Of a DNA stretch of 31,726 nt, positions 6,907 through 14,218 are shown one piece after another (within the stretch, counting starts at the first letter, position 1; every line of letters begins with the position of its first letter). A program made the position numbers and the translations under genes. The notes under the pieces were generated by a model, which ran no database searches, was not told the origin of the DNA, and saw only the letters and a program-made list of their open reading frames with translations. Origin of the DNA: Bacillota bacterium (GTDB lineage: Bacteria > Bacillota > Clostridia > Saccharofermentanales > Fastidiosipilaceae); the NCBI GenBank assembly GCA_023388205.1, contig JAEWGS010000096.1:1-31726 (forward strand). The letters are read 5' to 3'.

Positions 6907-6939
6907 AAAAGACTCGAGGCTTGTGGCGTCGAGTCTTTT
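6907..6939 (-). terminator. Terminator of the acyl-CoA synthetase operon
   Basis: AAAAGACTCGA (6907-6917) and TCGAGTCTTTT (6929-6939) form an 11-bp perfect stem. On the minus strand it is followed by six T residues, so it probably ends the minus-strand operon; it could also act on the plus strand. Confidence 0.85.
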
Positions 6940-6950
6940 CTTTTCTCATT

Positions 6951-6988
6951 AGAAGAGAGGATTTCTTTCAGAAGAGAGGATCTCCTTG
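6951..6988. repeat. Two 19-bp tandem repeats beside the synthetase stop codon
   Basis: Units 6951-6969 and 6970-6988 share AGAAGAGAGGATNTCNTT (about 16 of 19 identical), 7 bp downstream of the stop codon of the minus-strand synthetase. Confidence 0.8.
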
Positions 6989-6994
6989 ATGCAT

Positions 6995-8890
6995 TTAGAA
7001 GCGTTCGAAATTCGCCGTGTGGACGTCTTTGCCCGCAGCTTTAAGGCGCGCTTGAATGCTCTTGAGTTCTTCATTTCTCTTGATCTTGAGTGTGCCTGTC
7101 ATCACGGGCGGTTCTTCATTCCAAATGCAGTAGCGAATGGCTTTGTATTCAGCCATCTTTTGGTTGACCTCATCAATGACCTGGCGCAAATAGGCAGCGA
7201 TAGCGGCGTCGTTGCGCTCGATTTCTTCGGGTAAAGCGGACGGATCAATTTGCAGGCGCACGCAGATGTCATCTTTGCTGAAATTGCTGAGCTCTTTATA
7301 AACCATGACTGCGACGACACCGGGGGTGGGCGCAATTAAGCTCTCGGGCTCTTCAGGGAAGATCTTTTTACCATTTTGAAGCACGATCATGCTCTTCGCG
7401 CGACCTGTGATAAAGAGAACGCCATCTTCATCCAAATAACCAATATCGCCAGTATGGAACCAGCCGTCAGCGTCGATGACTTCATTGGTTTGCTCTTGGT
7501 TGAGATAGTAGCCGCACATGATACTCGGGCAACGCGCTAAAATTTCGCCCCGCGTATGGCCTTGCTCGTCGACTTCATCTCCGTCGATACGAATTTCAAA
7601 GCCTTTGATCGGCTGACCGACCGAGCCCATTTTGTTAAACCAACGGTTACAGCAAGAAAGCACAGGACTCGTTTCGGTTAAACCGTAGCCGCCGTAGGTG
7701 CTGATGCCGATATCGTTAAAAAACTGTTGAACCTCGGGAGACAAGGCAGCCGCGCCGACAATGATCTTCTTGAGATCAGGTGCGAGTTGGCTCAGAAGTT
7801 GGGAGAAGATCTTGCGCCTAAAGTCGAGCCTAAATTTCAATAGGGTAGAGGAAATCTTGCGCCCTTTTTCAAAGCGGGCTTCAAGTCCGCCGCGCTTGAG
7901 CTTTTTGAGGACAGCGCTCTGAAGTTTCTCGAGTAAAAGGGGAACGCAAATGAGTACATCAATGTGCCATTCTTTGAGGTCACGCTGAATGTAACGCAAG
8001 CTTGAGGCGATGCAGCAGGTGATCCCTGTAAAAAGATAGGCAAAGATGCCCACGGTGTTTTCAAAAGTATGATGCAGGGGCAAAACAGAAAGGCCGCGGT
8101 GGCAATTGTTGATATCAACGGACTGCGCACAGCTCAAGACGTTGCTCAAAACATTTTTATGAGAGAGGAGCACCCCCTTACTCATCGCGGTCGTCCCCGA
8201 AGTGAAGTAGATCGCCATTGGAGCTTCAGGCTTGATGGGACAAGAATCAAACAAGGTGGAGCCTTGTTCCTTAAGCTTTTGACCAAGGAAAAGGAGATCT
8301 TCGAAGCAAATGACCTCCAGACTTGCGTTCAAAAGCCCCTCCGCCTCGAGACGCGCCAGACAGGCTTTCGGATCGGGGCCGAAAAGGATGAGCTTTTTGA
8401 GTTCTTGTGGCTGCGCTAAAACGCCGCGCAGGACCTCTTCTTTTTCATAATGTAAGAAGAGTACCGTTGCATGGGCACGAGATAGAAGATTGAGCGCCTC
8501 GTCAGCTGCCAATTGACGGTCTAAAGGAATAGAAAGTCCTGCGCCAAAGCTGATCGCCAAGTGTGCCAAAATCCATTCGTAGCGGTTTTCACCCAAGATC
8601 GCAAAGCGCGGACGATGTAAATCTAGCGCACAAGGACCTTCAGTTTCAGCAAGAACCGTATCCGGCACAAGCTGATAATCGGGGAGACAAAGGACCTCTC
8701 CGAGATAACCGACATCTTGCTCCAGCTTTTGATAGCTGATGACGGTCTCTGGTGATTCCGGTTCATTGCGGTAAATAATGGCTTCGCCGTCAGGACAAGC
8801 GTGGACACGCTCATAGAAAAGCTCGCGCAGGTCGCGCAGGCTTTCAGTCTTCGGGAAGCTGATTCTTTTTGGGCCGATAGTTTGCTGCAT
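6995..8890 (-). CDS. Long-chain acyl-CoA synthetase (AMP-forming, ANL superfamily)
   Basis: A 631-residue adenylate-forming enzyme that would activate a fatty acid with ATP and join it to CoA. Visible core motifs: A3 P-loop FTSGTTAMSKGV (229-240), A5 YGGYGLTETSP (399-409), A7 GWFHTGDIGYL (476-486), hinge region ITGRAKSMIVLQNGKKIFPEE (494-514) and the A10 lysine region GTLKIKRNEEL (599-609). The length and the insertion between A3 and A5 fit FadD15-type long-chain synthetases rather than short-chain ones. Its start overlaps the end of the DUF1836 gene by 47 bp in another frame, and the only GAGGG lies about 15 bases upstream of ATG, so translation is probably coupled. Fatty acid uptake or membrane lipid recycling is the likely role; the substrate cannot be read from sequence. 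Confidence 0.92.
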   Translation of the reverse strand: MQQTIGPKRISFPKTESLRDLRELFYERVHACPDGEAIIYRNEPESPETVISYQKLEQDVGYLGEVLCLPDYQLVPDTVLAETEGPCALDLHRPRFAILGENRYEWILAHLAISFGAGLSIPLDRQLAADEALNLLSRAHATVLFLHYEKEEVLRGVLAQPQELKKLILFGPDPKACLARLEAEGLLNASLEVICFEDLLFLGQKLKEQGSTLFDSCPIKPEAPMAIYFTSGTTAMSKGVLLSHKNVLSNVLSCAQSVDINNCHRGLSVLPLHHTFENTVGIFAYLFTGITCCIASSLRYIQRDLKEWHIDVLICVPLLLEKLQSAVLKKLKRGGLEARFEKGRKISSTLLKFRLDFRRKIFSQLLSQLAPDLKKIIVGAAALSPEVQQFFNDIGISTYGGYGLTETSPVLSCCNRWFNKMGSVGQPIKGFEIRIDGDEVDEQGHTRGEILARCPSIMCGYYLNQEQTNEVIDADGWFHTGDIGYLDEDGVLFITGRAKSMIVLQNGKKIFPEEPESLIAPTPGVVAVMVYKELSNFSKDDICVRLQIDPSALPEEIERNDAAIAAYLRQVIDEVNQKMAEYKAIRYCIWNEEPPVMTGTLKIKRNEELKSIQARLKAAGKDVHTANFERF

Positions 8891-9557
8891 AACAGATGTC
8901 TGAATCCCTCATATCCTTGAAATTCAAGTTACTGGCCGATTCGAGAATATCCAAATCGTAGCTGTCGATCGTTGAGCGAATGAAAATCTTCATCACGAGC
9001 GCGCGGATCGCAGCGGTCAGTAACAGGTGATGTTTGTTCACCGGGGGCGTATCCTCAGCGGTCAGCGAACCATTGAACACCATGCGCGTTTTTGACTCAT
9101 GTTGTTCTATAAAATTGCTCAGATGATTGATGCTGAGATTGATTTCATGGCGGAAAATTTCTCTAAAAGCGTTATAGAGCTCTTCCGAATCCATGGAATA
9201 GCGCAGGATAATGATGCCGAATTTGATGTCGCTAATGTTGAGAATTTGTTTGAGCATACCGATTGCAAGGCACCAAGCGACGTGCTGCTTGTTGTACTTG
9301 CGACCCGTAAGTCCCGGCAGAAGACCCCACTTCAAATAATTCTGTACCATGGTCTTAGTCAGAAGGCCCTCTTCACCGAAGAGACGCTTCAAATAACTGT
9401 TGGTGTAAGTAATTAAACGATCACTCCGAATGCCCTCGGGCAAATCAGACCAAGATGGCAGAATGAAATGACGCAATTCGCTGAGCGCACGCGAGGACAA
9501 ATTATATGGATCCGTTTTGACACGCTCGATGATTTGCCATTCCTTCTCACTATACAT
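8844..9557 (-). CDS. DUF1836 family protein, predicted MerR-like DNA-binding regulator
   Basis: A 237-residue protein. Residues about 50-112 carry the DUF1836 signature: LTKTMVQNYLKWGLLPGLTGRKYNKQ followed by a helix with AIGMLKQILNISDI. This resembles a winged helix of MerR type that selects a start of a second helix after KWGLL. The rest is helical with no motif known to me. DUF1836 proteins are widespread in Bacillota and mostly uncharacterised. A strong minus-strand promoter (9602-9630) and a 5' hairpin (9577-9599) precede it. It is co-transcribed with, and overlaps, the acyl-CoA synthetase, suggesting that it senses or controls lipid metabolism; this is inference from position. Confidence 0.82.
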   Translation of the reverse strand: MYSEKEWQIIERVKTDPYNLSSRALSELRHFILPSWSDLPEGIRSDRLITYTNSYLKRLFGEEGLLTKTMVQNYLKWGLLPGLTGRKYNKQHVAWCLAIGMLKQILNISDIKFGIIILRYSMDSEELYNAFREIFRHEINLSINHLSNFIEQHESKTRMVFNGSLTAEDTPPVNKHHLLLTAAIRALVMKIFIRSTIDSYDLDILESASNLNFKDMRDSDICYAANYRPKKNQLPED

Positions 9558-9576
9558 AAAGAGTCACCCCTTGCCA

Positions 9577-9599
9577 TTTGCGGTGAGTTCAACCGCAAA
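9577..9599 (-). promoter_or_regulatory. Inverted repeat at the 5' end of the DUF1836 transcript
   Basis: TTTGCGG (9577-9583) and CCGCAAA (9593-9599) form a perfect 7-bp inverted repeat around nine bases. It begins close to the predicted transcription start and could be an autoregulatory operator or a 5' stabilising hairpin. Confidence 0.5.
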
Positions 9600-9601
9600 C
9601 C

Positions 9602-9630
9602 ATTCTAAAATGTAATTATGCATACGTCAA
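9602..9630 (-). promoter_or_regulatory. Promoter of the DUF1836-acyl-CoA synthetase operon
   Basis: On the minus strand TTGACG (9625-9630), a 17-base spacer and TAGAAT (9602-9607), about 45 bp before the DUF1836 start. Confidence 0.82.
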
Positions 9631-10068
9631 ATTTATCTTAGATTCTAAAAAATTCAAGATGGTAAAGCGATGGAAAAAGATGGCGTATTCTTGTTGAAAG
9701 TGTCAAATTGAAAACGCGCCAGATAAAAAGAGCGAGACATTATCGCAGTTTTATGAGTTTCTGTTTGATCTCAGGGCGCGCCATTGCCATGAGGCGCACA
9801 GACCTCTGAGCGCCTTTAACTCACCTTATATGCGACATTTGAAATAGCTATAGAAAAGTGAAAAGCAATGAATCAGGCGTTTGAGAGCGAGCAAAGGCGC
9901 GGAGGAAATGACGCAGACAATATGACCTGAGTGTAAACGGCAAAGCGCTTGCAGCGATGAAAATGCTGAAATTTTCCAAAAAAAATGAAGCGCTTAGATG
10001 AGCTTTGAGGCAAGGCCAGATCTTGCATTTGGCTTCAAGAGTGAGCGATGGCGAGATTTTAACAAGAC
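9631..10068. other. Long intergenic stretch without a supported gene
   Basis: I find no open frame with a ribosome binding site and recognisable protein here. It holds a distant inverted repeat (CGCGCC near 9714 and GGCGCG near 9775) and a small stem AGGCGC/GCGCCT (about 9791-9814) followed by only TTT. A small RNA cannot be excluded. Confidence 0.5.
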
Positions 10069-10160
10069 CGCGATACCTGCAGGACCGAGATGCTCAATGG
10101 GGCACAATATGGACGGATGCCCGCAGGATCGCGATACCGCAGGACCGCGCTGCTCAATGG
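10069..10160. repeat. Direct repeat of about 31 bp, two copies
   Basis: Copies at 10069-10100 and 10130-10160 share CGCGATACC, GCAGGACCG and TGCTCAATGG, differing by one base insertion and a few substitutions. Between them lies a partial third copy of CCGCAGGAYCG (about 10120-10131). It ends 11 bp from the stop codon of the ArsC-like gene. Confidence 0.8.
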
Positions 10161-10171
10161 CTGGAAGAAAA

Positions 10172-10525
10172 TTATTTCTCAACGAGCTGCTGGTAGGCCG
10201 CTTCATTGCGCCCAACAATCACGGTTTTTCCGGTGTCGAGAATGGGCCTTTTGATGAGCATACCGTGCTTTGAAAGGAGCGCAATTTGTTCGTCCTCACT
10301 CAAGCTTTCTCTTTGATGCTTGAGATCCATTTCTCGATAAAGTTGTCCGGAGGTGTTAAAGAAACGCCCGATACCAAGACCACTTCGCTCGATGAGGTCT
10401 TTTAACTGTTCTGGACTGGGCGGCGCTTCTTTGAGATTGACATAGTCGAATTTGAGTCCGAGTGTTTCGAGCAGCTTTTGAGCTTGGCGACAGGTGGAGC
10501 AAGGCGGATATCCGTAAAAAATCAT
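10172..10525 (-). CDS. ArsC/YusI-family thioredoxin-fold protein
   Basis: A 117-residue protein of the ArsC/Spx superfamily. CSTC at residues 9-12 gives a potential redox switch; the family patterns FFNTSGQLYREM (55-66) and MLIKRPILDTG (89-99) are present, closest in my memory to B. subtilis YusI. Members are annotated as arsenate reductase-like, but YusI-type proteins have no proven arsenate role, and no ars genes are nearby; the RNA polymerase-binding Spx role is less likely because YusI types are separate. Start ATG at 10525 with AAAGGAG eight bases upstream; the frame is open further upstream but without a start signal. Monocistronic, with an extended -10 promoter. Confidence 0.88.
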   Translation of the reverse strand: MIFYGYPPCSTCRQAQKLLETLGLKFDYVNLKEAPPSPEQLKDLIERSGLGIGRFFNTSGQLYREMDLKHQRESLSEDEQIALLSKHGMLIKRPILDTGKTVIVGRNEAAYQQLVEK

Positions 10526-10561
10526 GTTGCAATCTCCTTTGGAAAACAGTTTTTCTTTAGC

Positions 10562-10570
10562 ATTGTACCA
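10562..10570 (-). promoter_or_regulatory. Extended -10 promoter of the ArsC/YusI-like gene
   Basis: On the minus strand TGGTACAAT, i.e. TACAAT at 10562-10567 with an upstream TGG. No good -35 at standard spacing. Confidence 0.55.
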
Positions 10571-10726
10571 GCTGAACGATTGGGTCATTGAAGGTCGAGA
10601 TGCATCTTGGTGAAAGTTAAAAATTTTTGATAATTTCAAGAAAGCCACTGCCTTGAAGGAAAGAAAAATCGCATAATGTAGACCTAAGCAAAAGAAGATC
10701 AGAAGGTGAGCGGGTGCAAGAGCGAC

Positions 10727-10762
10727 CATCAAGGTGGTCACCAAGGTCGCCACAAAGCGGGC
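10727..10762. repeat. Three degenerate 12-bp tandem repeats
   Basis: CATCAAGGTGGT (10727-10738), CACCAAGGTCGC (10739-10750) and CACAAAGCGGGC (10751-10762). They lie in the divergent 364-bp gap between the ArsC-like gene and the carboxypeptidase gene, which otherwise shows only the minus-strand promoter and a GGCCC/GGGCC stem (about 10760-10776). Confidence 0.55.
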
Positions 10763-10889
10763 CCGTAGAAGGGCCAGGAAGCAAAGGGCTCAACTTTAGA
10801 TGGATTTTTAGGCGAACGGGAATTTTTTGCATCGATAGGGAAGTGATAGGAAACCGATCGGAGCAAACTGACTGGGTGACTGGAAAAAT

Positions 10890-12038
10890 ATGGCAAGAAC
10901 GAAGAACAGAGAAACAAAAGCGGCACGACAAGCGAAACGGCGTGAAACTTGGATCTTTCGTGCGCTACTGGTGGTGGCGCTGGGGCTTTTTGTGGGCTTT
11001 GTTTTCGTGTCTTTTTTTCAGAATAAGCGGGAGATCAATTGGACGCATTTAGCAGAAGGCATCTTTGTTCCAGCGCCCTCGCAACAAGAAAGTCCTGTTG
11101 AGACTCAGGAAAACAAGCAGCGGATCGGCAGAAGGAACGACTCTTTGAATTCGGATCCAGAACAAAATGAAGACCCGTTGGCGATCGGTATGGCTGCTTT
11201 GACTTTTGATGGAATTAATCCCAATTTGACAGAGGAGCAAAAGCGCTTTGTAAGAAGCGGTTACGATTTCACGCAGTTACATAACAAGGCCTTTGCGGTC
11301 TACGATGTGAAGACAAAGACTTATCTTGCGGGACGCAATATGGAGACGAGCTTGCCGCCGGCCTCTCTGACCAAGGTCATGACCTGTTACACGGCTTTGG
11401 CTCGCGAACCGATGTTGGACCGACGCTTTAAGATGCCCGCCGAGATTTTCGATTGGATCTATGACAAAGATCTCTCTGTGGCTGGTTTTGAAGTGGGCGA
11501 AGAAGCAAGTCTGGAGCAACTCATTTACGCGGCGATGCTGCCTTCAGGGGCGGATGGATGCTTGGGTATGGCCTATGGTCTGGCTGGCTCGCAGGACAAA
11601 TTTGTCGAGTGGATGAATGAAGATGCGAAAAAACTTGGGCTGACCCAAACGCATTTTGAAAATTGTGTGGGTTCGGACGCGACGGATCATTATTCCTCAG
11701 CGAGGGACTTGGTCCAGCTTTTTGAAAGAAGCCTGCGTTTGCCTGACTTTGAAAAAGCGGCGAGTGCTTTGAGTTACGTGGTGCCGTCCAATCGGGTGAG
11801 GAAAGAAAACTTAAATCTTTTCTCTTCTGTGATTCTGCCGATTCGTGATGAGATCGGGATTCCTGACGGCGTGACTTTGGCCGGAGGTAAGACGGGTTAT
11901 ACAGAAGATGCGGGAAGTTGTTTGATTATTCGCGTGCAAAAGCGGGATCGAGACTTCATTCTTTGTGTCTTAAATAGCGGCGGCGACCAAGGCGCAGCAG
12001 AACAGTGTATGGAATTGGCGGAACATTTTTTGCGCTGA
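10890..12038 (+). CDS. D-alanyl-D-alanine carboxypeptidase (peptidase S11, PBP5/DacF-like)
   Basis: A 382-residue membrane-anchored penicillin-binding protein that would trim the terminal D-Ala from peptidoglycan pentapeptides outside the cell. A basic N-terminus and one membrane helix (about 23-43) anchor it. The S11 domain covers about 125-382: active-site SLTK at 159-162 (PPASLTKVMTCY), the second motif SGA at 219-221 (MLPSGADGC; SGN or SAN is more usual), and KTG at 334-336 (AGGKTGYTEDAG). It lacks the long C-terminal amphipathic domain of PBP5. The start has only a weak GGA before it. It precedes a related but catalytically degenerate paralogue by 162 bp, and both are probably one operon. 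Confidence 0.93.
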   Translation: MARTKNRETKAARQAKRRETWIFRALLVVALGLFVGFVFVSFFQNKREINWTHLAEGIFVPAPSQQESPVETQENKQRIGRRNDSLNSDPEQNEDPLAIGMAALTFDGINPNLTEEQKRFVRSGYDFTQLHNKAFAVYDVKTKTYLAGRNMETSLPPASLTKVMTCYTALAREPMLDRRFKMPAEIFDWIYDKDLSVAGFEVGEEASLEQLIYAAMLPSGADGCLGMAYGLAGSQDKFVEWMNEDAKKLGLTQTHFENCVGSDATDHYSSARDLVQLFERSLRLPDFEKAASALSYVVPSNRVRKENLNLFSSVILPIRDEIGIPDGVTLAGGKTGYTEDAGSCLIIRVQKRDRDFILCVLNSGGDQGAAEQCMELAEHFLR

Positions 12039-12200
12039 GTCTTTCGTGGGACTTTTCGCTGGGGCTGGCGTCGGAGCTGGCGGCCGGCAAGATGAAGCAT
12101 TAAAAGAAGAGATAAAACGGAAAACAACTGTGCTGAAAAGATAGAGTGCACTGAAAAAAAGAAAGAGCCACCGGCTAAATCATAGAGAAAGGAGCGCAAC

Positions 12201-13832
12201 ATGGCTTTATTCAATAAAGAGACATCGAAGACAAGCCAAAAGCCAAGTTCTGAAGCGAAGCCAAGTTCAGCGGCGAAGCCCAAAAATCAAGACGACCTGA
12301 AGCCAGAAGATCGGCGCTCTTTTTCGATTTATCGCAGTGAAGAGACGGCGCTTGAGGATCGTTTTTTTCAGGACCAAGATTTTCAGGCCCGGGGCTCTCA
12401 GAAGCGGGCGTTTCAGAGCAAGAATGAACTTAAGGGTGAACGAGACGCGACAAAGTCAGCGACCAAACTTGAGGTGGTCGACGCGCTTTTCTCTTACGAT
12501 GACTTGACGCATAAGGCGCCTGAAAAAAAACTCGCCCGGGGTGATTTTCTTTTGCCTGAGCGAAAAAAACGGCACAGCTTAAGCCGTGAGATTTCCGGAT
12601 TTGGCGCTTATCTGTCGCCAGAAGATCAGATCAAGCGCAGTTCTGGCTGCGACGTGGATCAATTTCCCGAAACGGCTTTGAACCTAACTGAGCGGGAGGC
12701 GAAGCCTTGGGATGCAGATGAGACAGCGCAGTTTTCGGAAGCGTTTGAACGCCGGAATTCGCTCGTCTCAATGCTCCATATGGTTGTTGCGATTTTGTTG
12801 GTGTGCGTCATTTTTTTCTGGGCGCTGACGCCGACAGATAGCGCGATTTTAGCGGTTTTACATTCGCCAGCAACGCTTTGGAATGATCGAGCGAAGAGCC
12901 TTTTAGATGCGCAAAAAAGTGAAGCGGCGCGCCAAGAAATGCGGGCGATTCGCAAGGCGATTCAGGACAATCAAGCAGGGATGAAAGATTTGAGCTCGAT
13001 AGGGGTTAACGAGGGAAACTACCTTGATCAAGACCGCATCGATCCGAATTTTGATCGCGCCAAACTTTCATCGAAGGTGGTGTACCTTTTTGACTTTAAT
13101 CGCAAGGTTCCGGTCTTTGCCTACAACGCGAAACGCCGGATGCAGCCGGCTGGTTTGACCCAGATGTTTACGACCTTGCTTTATATTGAGTTGCTCAAGA
13201 ATCCTGAAAAAATGGCACAGGTGCCTCAGTCGATCGTCTTTCACCTTTATGAAGAGGAGGCGAGCATGCTCGGCTTTTCTCCCGGTGAAGAAGCTCGGAT
13301 GATTGATTTCGCGTATGGCGCGGTGCTCGTCGGTGGGACAGAGTGCGCGATGACCGAAGCTTATTACAGTGCGGGCAGCGAGGCGGAGTTTGCGGAGATG
13401 CTGAACGATCGAGCAAAACAGCTAGGCTTGCGCAACACGCGGTTTGATAATTCATCGGGCTTGCCTGCAGAAAATCATTATTCCACTGCGGAAGATTTGG
13501 TGCGCTTTTTTAATGAGGCGCTCAAAAATGAACGCTTCGTCAAAGTTGCGACGGCGCCTGCGTACACGACCGCAAAAACAGACTTCAGGCCGGAAGGCAT
13601 CTCCTTTGAAAATTCAGTTTTAGCCTATTATCGGAAACATCCTATTCCTGGGACTAAAGTGCTTTGCGGCAGGACAGGGGCGGCACCCGGCGAAGGTCGG
13701 AGCTTGATGACTTTTGTGGAAAAAAATGGACAATATTATATTTTGGTGACCATGGGAGCAAGCCGAGATGGCGCAGGGGGGACGGACCACTTCGAGGATC
13801 AGTCTATGATTTTGTCAGAGATGCTGAAATAA
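12201..13832 (+). CDS. Catalytically dead S11 carboxypeptidase paralogue with long cytoplasmic N-terminal region
   Basis: A 543-residue paralogue of the preceding gene. Residues 1-187 are charged, low in hydrophobics and presumably cytoplasmic, beginning with a KPSSEA/KPSSAA repeat; one membrane helix spans about 188-210; the S11-like domain covers about 285-543. By alignment to the neighbour, SLTK becomes GLTQ (318-321), SGA becomes GGT (378-380) and KTG becomes RTG (491-493). Nucleophile and general-base lysine are therefore both gone, yet the frame is intact and the surrounding motifs (NSSGLPAENHYSTAEDLVRFF; compare ENCVGSDATDHYSSARDLVQLF in the neighbour) are kept. AAAGGAG precedes ATG. 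It is likely a non-enzymatic wall-binding or regulatory protein, perhaps a partner of the active neighbour; I cannot name a characterised homologue. Confidence 0.88.
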   Translation: MALFNKETSKTSQKPSSEAKPSSAAKPKNQDDLKPEDRRSFSIYRSEETALEDRFFQDQDFQARGSQKRAFQSKNELKGERDATKSATKLEVVDALFSYDDLTHKAPEKKLARGDFLLPERKKRHSLSREISGFGAYLSPEDQIKRSSGCDVDQFPETALNLTEREAKPWDADETAQFSEAFERRNSLVSMLHMVVAILLVCVIFFWALTPTDSAILAVLHSPATLWNDRAKSLLDAQKSEAARQEMRAIRKAIQDNQAGMKDLSSIGVNEGNYLDQDRIDPNFDRAKLSSKVVYLFDFNRKVPVFAYNAKRRMQPAGLTQMFTTLLYIELLKNPEKMAQVPQSIVFHLYEEEASMLGFSPGEEARMIDFAYGAVLVGGTECAMTEAYYSAGSEAEFAEMLNDRAKQLGLRNTRFDNSSGLPAENHYSTAEDLVRFFNEALKNERFVKVATAPAYTTAKTDFRPEGISFENSVLAYYRKHPIPGTKVLCGRTGAAPGEGRSLMTFVEKNGQYYILVTMGASRDGAGGTDHFEDQSMILSEMLK

Positions 13833-13910
13833 AGGCGAAAATGTGCGCATATTTTGGACTCTGCTGGAAGGCTTTGGACACGTATTGATCATCAAGTCGC
13901 TAGACGGCTT

Positions 13911-13919
13911 TGATATAAT
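13911..13919 (+). promoter_or_regulatory. Extended -10 promoter before the riboswitch
   Basis: TGATATAAT: perfect TATAAT at 13914-13919 with the TGA extension. The -35 is poor, but an 11-bp palindrome TTGATCATCAA (13885-13895) overlaps that position and could be an operator. Confidence 0.75.
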
Positions 13920-13923
13920 GAAA

Positions 13924-14137
13924 CGCGTCAACGGGAGTAACTGCCACGCTTCGCAGCGCAATCTTTACCTCGTCGGATGTGAATGAAGCACATGCTTTGA
14001 ACGAAGTGGAGGACGCGTGAAGGAGATGGAAGCAACGCCAACAGAACGGGAGCCTTTTCAATCATGTGGAGAGTGTGGATACCTGGTGTTGCTGTACAGG
14101 GTGAGACGATGGCGCGAAGTGTGTCGCGTCTTTTTTT
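13924..14137 (+). ncRNA. yybP-ykoY (Mn2+) riboswitch with terminator expression platform
   Basis: The leader of the P-type ATPase begins with the hallmark box CGGGAGTAACTG (13932-13943; family consensus GGGGAGUAGC) and ends with GGGTGAGACG (14099-14108; family end about AGCAAGACC). The closing stem P1 can form from CGTC (13926-13929) with GACG (14105-14108). The terminator stem GGCGCG (14111-14116)/CGCGTC (14125-14130), followed by seven T residues, can also recruit GACG through pairing with CGTC 14127-14130, so P1 and the terminator exclude each other. Family members sense Mn2+ and turn expression on; L. lactis yoaB, a P-type ATPase, is a known example. Internal helices were not modelled. 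Confidence 0.8.
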
Positions 14138-14218
14138 ATGCCTGTTGGCTGAGACCTTTGAAGTCAAAAGGATCGGAAGTGTCGTCTCGGGAACGACAGG
14201 AATCATAGGAGTGTAAGC

